From Prodigiosinella aquatilis (lineage in GTDB: Bacteria; Pseudomonadota; Gammaproteobacteria; Enterobacterales; Enterobacteriaceae): a DNA stretch of 64,000 bases. This document shows positions 26,666 to 34,927 of the stretch, piece after piece. The position numbers and the translations under genes are program-made. Under the pieces are notes generated by a model that was not told the DNA's origin, did no database searches, and worked only from the letters and a program-made list of their open reading frames with translations. The first letter of the stretch is position 1, and each line of letters opens with the position of its first letter. The stretch is taken from the NCBI GenBank assembly GCA_030388725.1, contig CP128857.1:2914001-2978000 (forward strand), in the 5' to 3' direction.

Positions 26666-27943
26666 TCAGGAGAACCGATCCCTGGCTTTGTAGTAGAGAC
26701 CCGCTAGTGGTAAAAACCAGGGTTTGCCGAAATAACCGGGTATCGCTGGCCAGTGCTTGCGCATCCACGGGTTATCGCCAGCATGACCAGTAACACAGTT
26801 CGCCATAACGTTTCCCATCCATACCGACATCTGAGTACCGTGTCCGCTATAACCCACTGAATAGAACACGCCATCATGCTCACCGGCCCGAGGCAAACGA
26901 TCGGCGGTCATATCGACCTGTCCACCCCAGCAGTAATCAATCCGGGCTTCTCGTAATACGGGGAATAGCGCACTCATGCCCGCTTTCAGTACCTCGCCAC
27001 TGCGCTGATCCGAGGTCGGGTTGCTCATTGCGAAGCGAGCACGACCACCGAAAATCAACCGTTGATCTGCCGTGGTACGAAAGTAATTGCCGATATTCAT
27101 TGACGTCACATAAGTGCGTGTCGTCGGAAACAGCGCGGCCAACAGCCCGGCATCCAATGGCTCCGTGGCCACGATAAAGCTGCCCACGGGAATAATGCGG
27201 CGCTGGAACCAGCGGAACGGGCCGTGATTAGAACAACCAGTCGCCATCAATACCCGGTCGGCATCAATTTCACCGCGTAGTGTTATTACCCGGTGGCGAT
27301 AGCCTTCCACCCGATGCAACCCCGTCACGGGAGTCTGTTCAAAAATACGTGCGCCATGACGAGCCGCCACATTCGCCAGCCCAATGCCAAACTTGCCCAT
27401 GTGCATCTGTCCACCACGGTGTTGAATCAACCCGCCATGAAAACGGTCGCTACCGATTTCATGGCGAACATCCGCCGCACTCATCAGCTCAACGTCTGGA
27501 TCAACCGTGTTACGCATCATTTCCCAGGCTGCCTGCAACGCCGGGAAATGAGACGGTTTACTGGCCAGTTTCAGCTTTCCGCAACGCAGAAAATCACACT
27601 CGATCTGCTCTTCCACCACCAGCCGCTGCACATAATCGACGGCATCGGCATAAGCACGGTAATAGCGGCTGGCCTGCTCCAGCCCCTGGCGGGCTACCAG
27701 TGAAGAAAAGTTTTGCGCCACACCGGTATTGCAATGTCCCCCGTTGCGACCTGACGCCTGTCCCAGCACCGTTTCCGCTTCCAACACCACCACTTGCTGT
27801 CCGCTGCGGGCCAGACTTCTCGCCGCAGACAACCCGGTAAACCCGGCACCGATCACCACCACATCAGCCCGCGACGGCAGTTCATCCTGATCCCCGCCAG
27901 TAAAAACCGGTGCTGTTGCCTGCCAGAAGGATTCCAGTTTCAT
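26666..27943 (-). CDS. FAD-dependent oxidoreductase, gamma-glutamylputrescine oxidase (PuuB) type
   Basis: 425 residues from the ATG at 27943 (AAGGGG upstream). FAD-binding motif VVVIGAGFTGLSAARSLA at about 28-45, then the GQASGRNGGHCNTG contact near 60-75, and close to the C-terminus SVGYSGHGTQMSVWMG. The start MKLESFWQATAP and the SGRNGG block match the PuuB/ordL group, which oxidise gamma-glutamylated amines. It is a second FAD oxidase, clearly different from the one at 20116-21447. Gap of 35 bp from the dehalogenase gene and 33 bp to the binding-protein gene. Confidence 0.85.
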   Translation of the reverse strand: MKLESFWQATAPVFTGGDQDELPSRADVVVIGAGFTGLSAARSLARSGQQVVVLEAETVLGQASGRNGGHCNTGVAQNFSSLVARQGLEQASRYYRAYADAVDYVQRLVVEEQIECDFLRCGKLKLASKPSHFPALQAAWEMMRNTVDPDVELMSAADVRHEIGSDRFHGGLIQHRGGQMHMGKFGIGLANVAARHGARIFEQTPVTGLHRVEGYRHRVITLRGEIDADRVLMATGCSNHGPFRWFQRRIIPVGSFIVATEPLDAGLLAALFPTTRTYVTSMNIGNYFRTTADQRLIFGGRARFAMSNPTSDQRSGEVLKAGMSALFPVLREARIDYCWGGQVDMTADRLPRAGEHDGVFYSVGYSGHGTQMSVWMGNVMANCVTGHAGDNPWMRKHWPAIPGYFGKPWFLPLAGLYYKARDRFS

Positions 27944-27978
27944 CACCCGCCCCTTTTCGTTACGGCGCAATTTGTGGT

Positions 27979-28647
27979 TTAAAGCCCGACAATGGCGGCC
28001 AGCCCACCGATATTGCTAATTTCGGTGTAGCCATAGTATGGATTGCCGGCATCATGCCCGCGGTTTACAAAAACCTTATGGGTGATCCCCATATCGTGAG
28101 CGGTCATCAGGTCATAACGCAGACTGGAAGAAACATGCAGAATCTCTTCCGGGCCACAGTTGAGCTGAGCGAGCATATATTCAAAGGCCCGCATCTGTGG
28201 TTTATATGCGCCAGCCTGCTCGGCGGTGAAAACCTTGTGAATCGGCGCGCCCAGTCGCGGCACGTGATATGTGATCAGGTCATCCATAGAATTGGTCAAC
28301 AACACCAGCGGGAATTCACGTGCCACGGTTGCCAGCCCGGCGGGAACATCCGGATGCGGCCCCCAGGTGGTGACAGCGGTATTGATGGTGTCACAGTCAT
28401 GTTCATCACAAGGGATATGCCATTTGGCACAGGTGCGTTGCAGCGCGTTACTCACTACCTGCGAATAGGGTTTCCACGCGCCCAATACTTCATCCATACG
28501 GTAGGCCGAGAAATCGCTGATGAAGCCAGGCATATCCGCTTCGCTGACCCGATCAGCAAATCTGGCGGCAGCAGCACCGGCCATATCAAATTTGATCAGA
28601 GTGCCATAGCAGTCGAACGTGATGTATTTCGGTTTAAACACAGCCAT
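27979..28647 (-). CDS. Type II haloacid dehalogenase-like hydrolase (HAD superfamily)
   Basis: 222 residues. The HAD nucleophile motif ITFDCYGTLIKFD is at about 9-21 (Asp in FDCYGT), with motif II LLTNSMDDL near 114-122 and the downstream VSSSLRYDLMTAHDMG near 172-187. The FDCYGTL form and size fit L-2-haloacid dehalogenases. In catabolic clusters such proteins need not act on halogenated acids, so the true substrate is open. It lies 42 bp after the aldehyde dehydrogenase gene. Confidence 0.85.
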   Translation of the reverse strand: MAVFKPKYITFDCYGTLIKFDMAGAAAARFADRVSEADMPGFISDFSAYRMDEVLGAWKPYSQVVSNALQRTCAKWHIPCDEHDCDTINTAVTTWGPHPDVPAGLATVAREFPLVLLTNSMDDLITYHVPRLGAPIHKVFTAEQAGAYKPQMRAFEYMLAQLNCGPEEILHVSSSLRYDLMTAHDMGITHKVFVNRGHDAGNPYYGYTEISNIGGLAAIVGL

Positions 28648-28689
28648 TTGCTACCTCAAAAAGTCAGAAATGGAGAACACCGCACTGAT

Positions 28690-30162
28690 TCAAAAATCAA
28701 TCAATACGCTTTTATCGCGGCGACAGCTTTCAAATGCCTGGCGGCCTAAATCCTTGCCAATCCCCGAACCATGAAAACCGCCAGTAGGAATAATAAAGTC
28801 ACCGGAACGGCCATAACGGTTGATCCACACTGTACCGGCGGCGATACCCCGCATGGCACGTAAGGCACGCTGAATATTCAGGGTATGCACTCCGGCACAC
28901 AGGCCGTATGTCGGATGCGCCGCCAGCGCCAGCCCCTCATCTTCATCGTCGAACAGTTGCACCGTGAGCACCGGGCCGAAAATCTCTTCAAGGACTGCCG
29001 GGTTATCCGACTGCACGCCAGCAATCAGCGTCGGTTGCCAGAAATAGCCATCACCGGTGGCGTCAAAACGGGCCCCACCCACCAGAACGTCTCCCCCTTC
29101 AGACCGGGCCGCAGACACCCGTTGTGCCACTTTCTGCGCTTGCCGGGCATCGATCAGCGGAGAATAACGGCTGCTCTCCAGCCAGGTCGCACCGGGACGT
29201 ATCCTCTGACAACCGGCAATCAGCTTTTCAAGTAATGGACCCGCGATAGCGCGCTGTACAATCAAGCGAGTTCCGGCCACACAAGCCTGACCGCCGTTGG
29301 CGGTAAATCCCCGCAGGATACGTCCGGCTACCTCGTCAACATCCCCGGCGTCATCAAATACCAGTTGTGGGCTTTTGCCGCCCAACTCCAGCGTCACCGG
29401 CTTCATACCGTTGAACGCCGCGTCGCTCATGATGCGCGCGCCGGTCTGGGTCGAGCCGGTGAACGAGACTTTGCGGACCAGTGGATGTGCTACCAGAGCG
29501 GCGCCGGTTACTGCGCCGCTGCCCTGAATGATATTCAGCACACCGGGTGGCAGCCCCGCCTCCAACGCCAGTTCAGCCAGACGTACAGTAGAAAAGGGTG
29601 TCAGCTCAGAGGGTTTCAGCACCACCGCATTACCTGCCGCCAGCGCCGGACCACATTTCCAGGACGCCATCGACAGAGGAAAATTCCACGGTGTGATAGC
29701 ACCAATAACCCCATAGGGTTCAGGTACCAACATGCCAAGGCTGGTATCGCGGGTAGAAAACAGGTCACCGCTATACTTATCAGCGCACTCGGCATAAAAG
29801 CGAATGGCTTCGGCGGTAAAAGGAATTTCGTGTTGACGCACATCGGTAATAGGACGGGTTGAGCCCACCGCTTCAAGCTGGCCAAGATAATCCGCATCAG
29901 CTTCGATCAAGTCAGCCCAGCGCCGTAATACGACAGCACGCTGACGCGGCGGACAACGACTCCAGCCACTCGTCTTCAGTGCACTATCCGCCAACGTAAC
30001 GGCCTCATCCACTAACTGGGTATTCGCTTCATGTAAATCCGCATAAGGCTGACCATCTGACGGACGCATTACCGTGATTGAGTTGCCTTGCCCCACCCGT
30101 TGCCGCCCGTCAATAAAATGACTGGCAGGCAGTGCGACACTATCGGGATTGAAACTCAACAT
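28690..30162 (-). CDS. Aldehyde dehydrogenase (PuuC/gamma-aminobutyraldehyde dehydrogenase type)
   Basis: 490 residues from the ATG at 30162 (AAGG upstream); an upstream in-frame ATG at 30204 has no ribosome site. Family blocks: PWNFPLSMASWKCGPALAAG near 155-174, the catalytic Glu in LELGGKSPQ near 257, and the catalytic Cys in GGQACVAGTR near 291. It should oxidise an amino-aldehyde to the acid with NAD(P)+. It is the first gene of the cluster, downstream of the sigma-54-type promoter, and would act on the aldehyde released by an FAD oxidase, feeding the aminotransferase. Confidence 0.88.
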   Translation of the reverse strand: MLSFNPDSVALPASHFIDGRQRVGQGNSITVMRPSDGQPYADLHEANTQLVDEAVTLADSALKTSGWSRCPPRQRAVVLRRWADLIEADADYLGQLEAVGSTRPITDVRQHEIPFTAEAIRFYAECADKYSGDLFSTRDTSLGMLVPEPYGVIGAITPWNFPLSMASWKCGPALAAGNAVVLKPSELTPFSTVRLAELALEAGLPPGVLNIIQGSGAVTGAALVAHPLVRKVSFTGSTQTGARIMSDAAFNGMKPVTLELGGKSPQLVFDDAGDVDEVAGRILRGFTANGGQACVAGTRLIVQRAIAGPLLEKLIAGCQRIRPGATWLESSRYSPLIDARQAQKVAQRVSAARSEGGDVLVGGARFDATGDGYFWQPTLIAGVQSDNPAVLEEIFGPVLTVQLFDDEDEGLALAAHPTYGLCAGVHTLNIQRALRAMRGIAAGTVWINRYGRSGDFIIPTGGFHGSGIGKDLGRQAFESCRRDKSVLIDF

Positions 30163-30343
30163 AACCTGCGCCTTATAGTTGAATGCACTGTTTATCGTCA
30201 CCATTTTTCACGATGACGGTGTAGTCGCGTCGTTGAAAAATACGTTCAATTATCAGATAAGTTTTAATTATTTAAGTCACATCGCGGCGTTAACTTATCC
30301 CCAACCTTACGTTAACTTTCCGTTTAATTTCTGTTTTGACTAA

Positions 30344-30359
30344 TGCAGAAAGTATGCCA
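30344..30359 (-). promoter_or_regulatory. Sigma-54 (-24/-12) promoter of the amine cluster
   Basis: TGGCATACTTTCTGCA on the minus strand keeps the invariant GG and GC at sigma-54 spacing and matches TGGCAC-N5-TTGCA well. Predicted start near 30334, giving a leader of about 170 nt before the aldehyde dehydrogenase ATG. Confidence 0.65.
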
Positions 30360-30401
30360 GCCGATAAAAAATAATAATGCGTAAAAACGGAGCCAAAAAA
30401 A

Positions 30402-30427
30402 TTTTATGCCGTTATGAACGGTAAAAT
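30402..30427. promoter_or_regulatory. Imperfect inverted repeat upstream of the -24/-12 promoter
   Basis: CCGTT-ATG-AACGG (30409-30421) flanked by TTTTA and TAAAA arms with a 2-nt asymmetry, about 45-70 bp upstream of the -24 element. It could be a binding site for a regulator or IHF-independent operator; no known consensus was matched. Confidence 0.35.
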
Positions 30428-30476
30428 TTTCCAGATACGCCGACCAACTAATTACATGATTTTAATAAAAAATAAA

Positions 30477-30493
30477 TGCACTATCACAATGCA
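30477..30493. promoter_or_regulatory. NtrC-like site, proximal
   Basis: TGCACTATCACAATGCA has the GC-N11-GC spacing of NtrC sites and fits 11 of 14 positions of the half-sites of TGCACYA-N3-TRGTGCA. Its centre is about 150 bp upstream of the predicted start site. Confidence 0.55.
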
Positions 30494-30507
30494 ATTAATT
30501 CACTACT

Positions 30508-30524
30508 TGCACCATTTAGGACCA
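30508..30524. promoter_or_regulatory. NtrC-like site, distal
   Basis: TGCACCATTTAGGACCA has a perfect left half (TGCACCA) and a partial right half. It is centred 31 bp from the neighbouring site, close to the spacing of the paired NtrC sites at glnAp2 in E. coli. Confidence 0.5.
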
Positions 30525-30816
30525 ATTGATTCTCGCGGACAATACGCTGAAAACATGGGGGGAAAAATAAAAGGGAAGAAACGCCAATCTGGATTAATTC
30601 TGTCGGCGTTTTAACAATTACATTAATTAGGGCAATAAATAATTAATAAAATTTATCTGATAATCCACCGCATTTACAACCAGTACTGCCTGAACCTGCC
30701 GTCACATCTCGCAACAAAAAATCAATATTTACTCATTATCTCTAAACCCATTCTGATAGCCGAATAATACGAGGTCGCCACACTGAAAAGGATGTCAACC
30801 ACAGAAGGTCACTATC

Positions 30817-31107
30817 ATGCTATCAAGAAGACGCATATCTCGACTTGGCTACCGACCAGACCTGCCGGATATCCGCGATCACCACTACGCACCTGCTCTT
30901 GCTGTCCTGCATAGTCTGCCACCCGCAATGGAGCTGGCTGTCGATTTTTCAGCGTATAACCAGGGAGAACTAGGTTCTTGCACCGCCAATGCACTGGCCG
31001 CCACCAAACCACCAGCAAATTGCCATAAAGAAGCGCGACAGTATGTCAACACCACCATTACAGCGGTTCAGCCCGGTATGCCGCGTCGTACAATGCAGGT
31101 TACATAA
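30817..31107 (+). pseudogene. Decayed C1-family cysteine peptidase
   Basis: Only 96 residues remain. The first part (LGYRPDLPDIRDHHYAP, then VDFSAYNQGELGSCTANALA) matches the N-terminal region of bacterial papain-like C1 peptidases, including the active-site Cys in QGELGSC. It then jumps, after about residue 66, to KEARQYVNTTITAVQPGM, which resembles a segment far downstream in intact members, and stops shortly after. The catalytic His and Asn regions are missing. An internal deletion is the simplest explanation. An AAGGT ribosome site precedes the ATG, so a short peptide could still be made. Confidence 0.65.
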
Positions 31108-31113
31108 CCGCCC

Positions 31114-31647
31114 TCAATCATTGGAAATCAACATCAGCAGGTCAGTGGAGCCGATATCAATCCCTTCCTGCGACAATAGGGTTGCGACTTGTCCCCGGTG
31201 ATGGGTTTGATGATTAAAAAAATGGACCAGTAAAGCAAAAAAGGGTTTGTTTGAAGCAATATCCTTCGTGTTTGAATATCTTAACCTGCTATCAAGATCC
31301 GCCTCGGTTAACAAACCGATCCATTCACGGATAGTGAGATCAAGCTGTTTGCGGTGTTGCCACAGGCTCTCTATATCGGCGAATAATATTTGCGCCAATG
31401 CTGTCGGCATGGGTTGAACCCGGACAAAATCTAATGCCGGGTTGTTCGGCAGATGATTGGCAAAACGTTTAAGCCACAAGGTATCAGCCACGACCAGATG
31501 ATTCAGTGTCCCCAGGATAGAGCCAAAGAAAGCTTTTTTGTCCTCACTCAGCTGAGTGGGCGATAAACATCTGGCAGCCTCATAGATCTTGGTGTTCATC
31601 CACTGGTTGTATTCCGCCAATAGTTGGATATGTCCGGTTCGCGTCAT
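31114..31647 (-). CDS. DinB family protein
   Basis: 177 residues from the ATG at 31647, which has GGAG six bases upstream; the ATG two codons earlier abuts that site. The three histidine metal ligands of the DinB/YfiT fold are in place: LNHLVVAD near residue 50, and HFFNHQTHHRGQ near 135-146. These four-helix-bundle proteins are predicted metal-dependent enzymes, often thiol-S-transferases or hydrolases; the substrate is not known. Its stop lies 6 bp from the stop of the decayed C1 peptidase gene on the other strand. Confidence 0.88.
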   Translation of the reverse strand: MTRTGHIQLLAEYNQWMNTKIYEAARCLSPTQLSEDKKAFFGSILGTLNHLVVADTLWLKRFANHLPNNPALDFVRVQPMPTALAQILFADIESLWQHRKQLDLTIREWIGLLTEADLDSRLRYSNTKDIASNKPFFALLVHFFNHQTHHRGQVATLLSQEGIDIGSTDLLMLISND

Positions 31648-31901
31648 TGTCATCTCCAGACAGATGTTAATTAAACGGTCAGCTCATAGGGTCAAAGGCA
31701 TCATCCGACCCTCTATTTTTAACCCATTCATGGCCAGTTCATGTGAGAACAGCGCTCACCACTCAGCATTTACCATCCACATCAGGCATTGACCACCCGC
31801 ACACATTGCCGGGTGTGCAACATGAGAGCATGCTATTTTTGAACTTTACCATAGCTTATCGACCGAAGATAAATGCTGGACAGATGATTCCCGGAGGCTG
31901 T

Positions 31902-32960
31902 ATGTCGAACCAGACCGTTGACCATTATTCTGCTGAAACCGGGCGGTTTTATAATCCTCGAAAAACCACCGCGCCGCGCCTGAGCCTGAGAGAAAGCCTG
32001 TCGTTACTCTTCAAACTGGGGTTCGATACCGCCTCACGCATCCCGACTGGCAAACTCCCCGACATTCAACCGGACATGACTACCTTTCTGGCGCCGGCCG
32101 ACCACCTGAAATTTATCTGGTTCGGGCATTCCACACTACTGCTGAATCTGGAAGGGAAAATCATGCTTGTCGATCCGGTGTTTTCCGCCACCGTTTCGCC
32201 TTTCAGTTTTATGTTTCGACGATTCCAGCCAGCAGCGATAACGCTGGATGAACTACCAAAAGTGGATATCATCCTGATTTCCCACGATCATTATGATCAT
32301 CTGGATAAGAAAGCCATTAGGTTCTTTCTCAACCAGGAAACCGCATTCATCGTGCCGCTCAAGGTCGGTAAGCATTTACAGAAATGGGGGATTGAGCGCT
32401 CACGCATTCAGGAGCTCGATTGGTATGACACCCTGCGCTACGGCAACCTGACATTCACCGCCACCCCGGCCCGTCATTTTTCCGGCCGTAGTCCCTTTGC
32501 GCATAATAAAACCCTGTGGGTTTCCTGGGTGATCCAGAGTCAGTCCGAACGGATTTTTTTCAGTGGCGACTCCAGCTACGACACCCACTTTAAAGACATC
32601 GGCGAACGTTTCGGCCCGTTTGACCTCGCCTTCATGGAAAATGGTCAATATGACCGGCGCTGGCCGGATGCGCACATGATGCCGGAAAATACCATTCAGG
32701 CGGTGCAGGATATACAGGCAAACGTGTTTGTGCCCATCCACTGGGGGATGTTCACCCTCTCATTCCATCATTGGTCGGAACCGGTGATTCGCACCAGCCA
32801 GTTGGCGAGCGAGCGACAGCTCACTATGCTGACCCCACGACTGGGTGAGATTGCCACCAAACATCTGTCCCCCGTCTCACCTGCCTGGTGGGAGAGGGTA
32901 CAGCACGTTGATGGCGTATTGGACGCCGCCGTACCTTCACAGGAAACCCAGGTGGAATAG
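31902..32960 (+). CDS. MBL-fold metallo-hydrolase (UlaG/NAPE-PLD-like)
   Basis: 352 residues from the ATG at 31902 (CGGAGG upstream); the open frame extends to 31743 but without a ribosome site. Metal ligands: HSTLLL near 71, ISHDHYDHLD near 125-134 (HxHxDH), FFSGDSSYDTHF near 215-226, and PIHWGMF near 275. The phrase ENGQYDRRWPDAHMMPE is typical of the branch that includes N-acylphosphatidylethanolamine phospholipase D and bacterial lipid-active relatives. Cytosolic, two-zinc hydrolase; substrate unknown. It stands alone, convergent with the phn locus. Confidence 0.85.
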   Translation: MSNQTVDHYSAETGRFYNPRKTTAPRLSLRESLSLLFKLGFDTASRIPTGKLPDIQPDMTTFLAPADHLKFIWFGHSTLLLNLEGKIMLVDPVFSATVSPFSFMFRRFQPAAITLDELPKVDIILISHDHYDHLDKKAIRFFLNQETAFIVPLKVGKHLQKWGIERSRIQELDWYDTLRYGNLTFTATPARHFSGRSPFAHNKTLWVSWVIQSQSERIFFSGDSSYDTHFKDIGERFGPFDLAFMENGQYDRRWPDAHMMPENTIQAVQDIQANVFVPIHWGMFTLSFHHWSEPVIRTSQLASERQLTMLTPRLGEIATKHLSPVSPAWWERVQHVDGVLDAAVPSQETQVE

Positions 32961-33007
32961 CCCGTGATGTCGATGTATTCCTGCATGCATCAACGATCTA
33001 CCCAGTC

Positions 33008-33039
33008 GTTGGTTTTGCCCGATAAACCACAAAACCAAC
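33008..33039. terminator. Hairpin between convergent MBL hydrolase and phn genes
   Basis: Perfect 10-bp stem GTTGGTTTTG / CAAAACCAAC with a 12-nt loop between two convergent stops. No strong T-run follows, so efficiency as a terminator is uncertain. Confidence 0.45.
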
Positions 33040-33066
33040 TATCGAAAAAATGACTAGCCTGACAGA

Positions 33067-34005
33067 TCAGCGCGGTTTTAAAGGCGGCGCGCTATTTGTC
33101 TGACGCGGCCCGGTGAGAAACGGTTTTTCCTGATACAACGCAATGGGCAAACCAATGATATAACGCTGGCGTAACCGGGAAGAGAGGTAATCCATTAGCA
33201 TGACGACCACGACCAGAATCAGGGTGATAAACATCACCACATCCCAGTTCCACAACCGCATGTTTTCAGCGTAAACCAAGCCGACACCACCCGCTCCCAC
33301 GAAGCCCAGGACAGCGGCCGAGCGAACGTTAGATTCCATCTGATAAAGGCTAAGCGCCAGTAAGGTAGGAAAGGATTGTGTGAAAATACCAAAACGATGC
33401 TTTTGCAGGCTATTCGCCCCCACCGCCGTCAATCCCCGACTGGGTGAGCGCTCCACGGCTTCATGACCTTCGGCGTACAGTTTACCCAGCAGGCCGGTAT
33501 CCTGCATGATGATCGACAGCACGCCGGCCAGCGGCCCCATTCCGACGGCGCGGACAAAAATCAACCCCCAGATAGCCATATCAATGCCACGTAATGTATC
33601 CAGCACTCGTCTCACCAGCACTGCCAGCGGTCGTTGCACTGGCGTTATCATCACATTGCGGGCGGCCAAAAAAGAGAGCGGCAACGCCATCAAGGTCGCC
33701 GTCAACGTACCGACAAACACAATGGCAAGCGTGATCAATATCTGCATCAGGTAATAGCCAAAAGGCCAGTTAAGGAAATCGCGCCAGACAAACATACTCA
33801 TGAAATAGTGGCCAATTTCACCGCTTCCCTGTAACCACTGTGCCCAGCTGATACCAAAAAAGACAAAAAAATAGAGGTAATAGAGCACGATCGCGACAGC
33901 CAACAGACCAAGACGGAACAAGTAACGCCGTTGTATGCTAAACAGTTCGTGGTGTTGCTGTTTTACTACGGACAATTCCACCTGCGGCGCGTTTGTCAGC
34001 TTCAT
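33067..34005 (-). CDS. phnE: Phosphonate ABC transporter permease, second PhnE copy
   Basis: 312 residues with about six hydrophobic helices. The PhnE family signature lies around ALPLSFLAARNVM near 115-130 and GPLAGVLSIIMQDTGLLGKLYAE near 170-195; the C-terminal TNVRSAAVLG-type segment is represented by ESNVRSAAVLGFVGAGGVG. It overlaps the first phnE gene by four bases (ATGA) and is the last gene of the phnCDEE unit. The two paralogues likely form a heterodimeric channel for phosphonates or phosphate esters. Confidence 0.93.
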   Translation of the reverse strand: MKLTNAPQVELSVVKQQHHELFSIQRRYLFRLGLLAVAIVLYYLYFFVFFGISWAQWLQGSGEIGHYFMSMFVWRDFLNWPFGYYLMQILITLAIVFVGTLTATLMALPLSFLAARNVMITPVQRPLAVLVRRVLDTLRGIDMAIWGLIFVRAVGMGPLAGVLSIIMQDTGLLGKLYAEGHEAVERSPSRGLTAVGANSLQKHRFGIFTQSFPTLLALSLYQMESNVRSAAVLGFVGAGGVGLVYAENMRLWNWDVVMFITLILVVVVMLMDYLSSRLRQRYIIGLPIALYQEKPFLTGPRQTNSAPPLKPR

Positions 34006-34868
34006 TTTTCCCCCTCCACCACTCGACGGCGCAACTTGCCGGAGAGTGCGTCCAGGACGAAGACCACCAGCACAATCTGTAGCATCGTCATACTGACCTG
34101 ATCGTAACGATCCAGTTTAATGTTGGTCATGAGTTCCTGCCCGATACCGCCCGCCCCCACCAGACCGAGAATGGTGGACTGACGGAAATTGATTTCCAGT
34201 CGCATAAAGCTGTAAGACAGAAAAACCGGCTTTACCTGCGGCCACATCCCGAAACGCATACGTTGCAGGACACTGGCCCCACAGGCCGCCAGACCTCGTA
34301 CCGGTTTGCCGGATGCAGTTTCAATCGCTTCATAAAATAGCTTGGTCAAACTACCGACAGTGTGCAGCGCCAGCGCCAGAAAGCCCGGTATGGCGCCGAT
34401 GCCAAACGCCATAACAAACATCACCGCCCAGGCCAGTTCCGGCATGGTACGTAGAAAAGCCACCAGAGTGCGGACAGTAAAACGCACCCCCGGTGGACTT
34501 TGCGTGTTATTGGCCGCCAGAAATGCCAGCACCGTCGCTACCATCACCGAAAACACAGTGGAGGCCAGCGCCAGTTGCACGGTTTCCCAAATCAACGGCA
34601 GTTGGATTGGCAGACGATAACCCCAGTAGGCCAGCGACCCCTGTGTATGACCATCCGCCAATAGCAGCTTCCAGTGCAGCACCGGCAGCGTCTCTGACAG
34701 ATAATCCAGAAAATGAGGAAACGCCACCAGAATGGTACGCGGATTAAATTCCGCTATATGACCCGCGCCCAGATACAGCAGAACCAGCATCAGCGACCAG
34801 AGTAGAGAATCACGCGTCTGTCGCCCGCGTATCTGTTGGTAATAGTGTTCAAAGTCAGGGTTCAACAT
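34002..34868 (-). CDS. phnE: Phosphonate ABC transporter permease, first PhnE copy
   Basis: 288 residues from the ATG at 34868. Like its neighbour it has the ATVLAFLAANN segment near 120, IPGFLALALHTVGSLTKLFYE near 170-190, and EINFRQSTILGLVGAGGIG near 235. Together they form the inner-membrane part of the phosphonate importer. It follows phnD by 59 bp. A longer reading to 34898 is possible but less well supported. Confidence 0.92.
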   Translation of the reverse strand: MLNPDFEHYYQQIRGRQTRDSLLWSLMLVLLYLGAGHIAEFNPRTILVAFPHFLDYLSETLPVLHWKLLLADGHTQGSLAYWGYRLPIQLPLIWETVQLALASTVFSVMVATVLAFLAANNTQSPPGVRFTVRTLVAFLRTMPELAWAVMFVMAFGIGAIPGFLALALHTVGSLTKLFYEAIETASGKPVRGLAACGASVLQRMRFGMWPQVKPVFLSYSFMRLEINFRQSTILGLVGAGGIGQELMTNIKLDRYDQVSMTMLQIVLVVFVLDALSGKLRRRVVEGEK

Positions 34869-34927
34869 GCTGTCATCGCCTGTTATCAGGCCGCCCATTC
34901 AGATGGCGGCCTGTATTCACCGTTCTG

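Larger units (their letters stand above)
30163..30816. other. Control region upstream of the amine catabolic cluster
   Basis: About 650 bp, AT-rich, no supported gene. It holds a minus-strand -24/-12 promoter, an imperfect inverted repeat and two NtrC-like sites, all arranged as in classic nitrogen-regulated promoters. Confidence 0.65.

Noticed and set aside
21535..30162. Full Puu putrescine pathway
   Set aside because: PuuB- and PuuC-like enzymes are present, but no PuuA ligase, PuuD hydrolase, PuuP permease or PuuR repressor was found; the importer is an ABC peptide type.
30414..30614. 66-codon open frame upstream of the amine cluster
   Set aside because: Lies across the sigma-54/NtrC control region, has no ribosome site and an AT-rich random composition.
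31743..31901. N-terminal extension of the MBL hydrolase
   Set aside because: No ribosome site at the upstream starts, whereas CGGAGG stands before the ATG at 31902.
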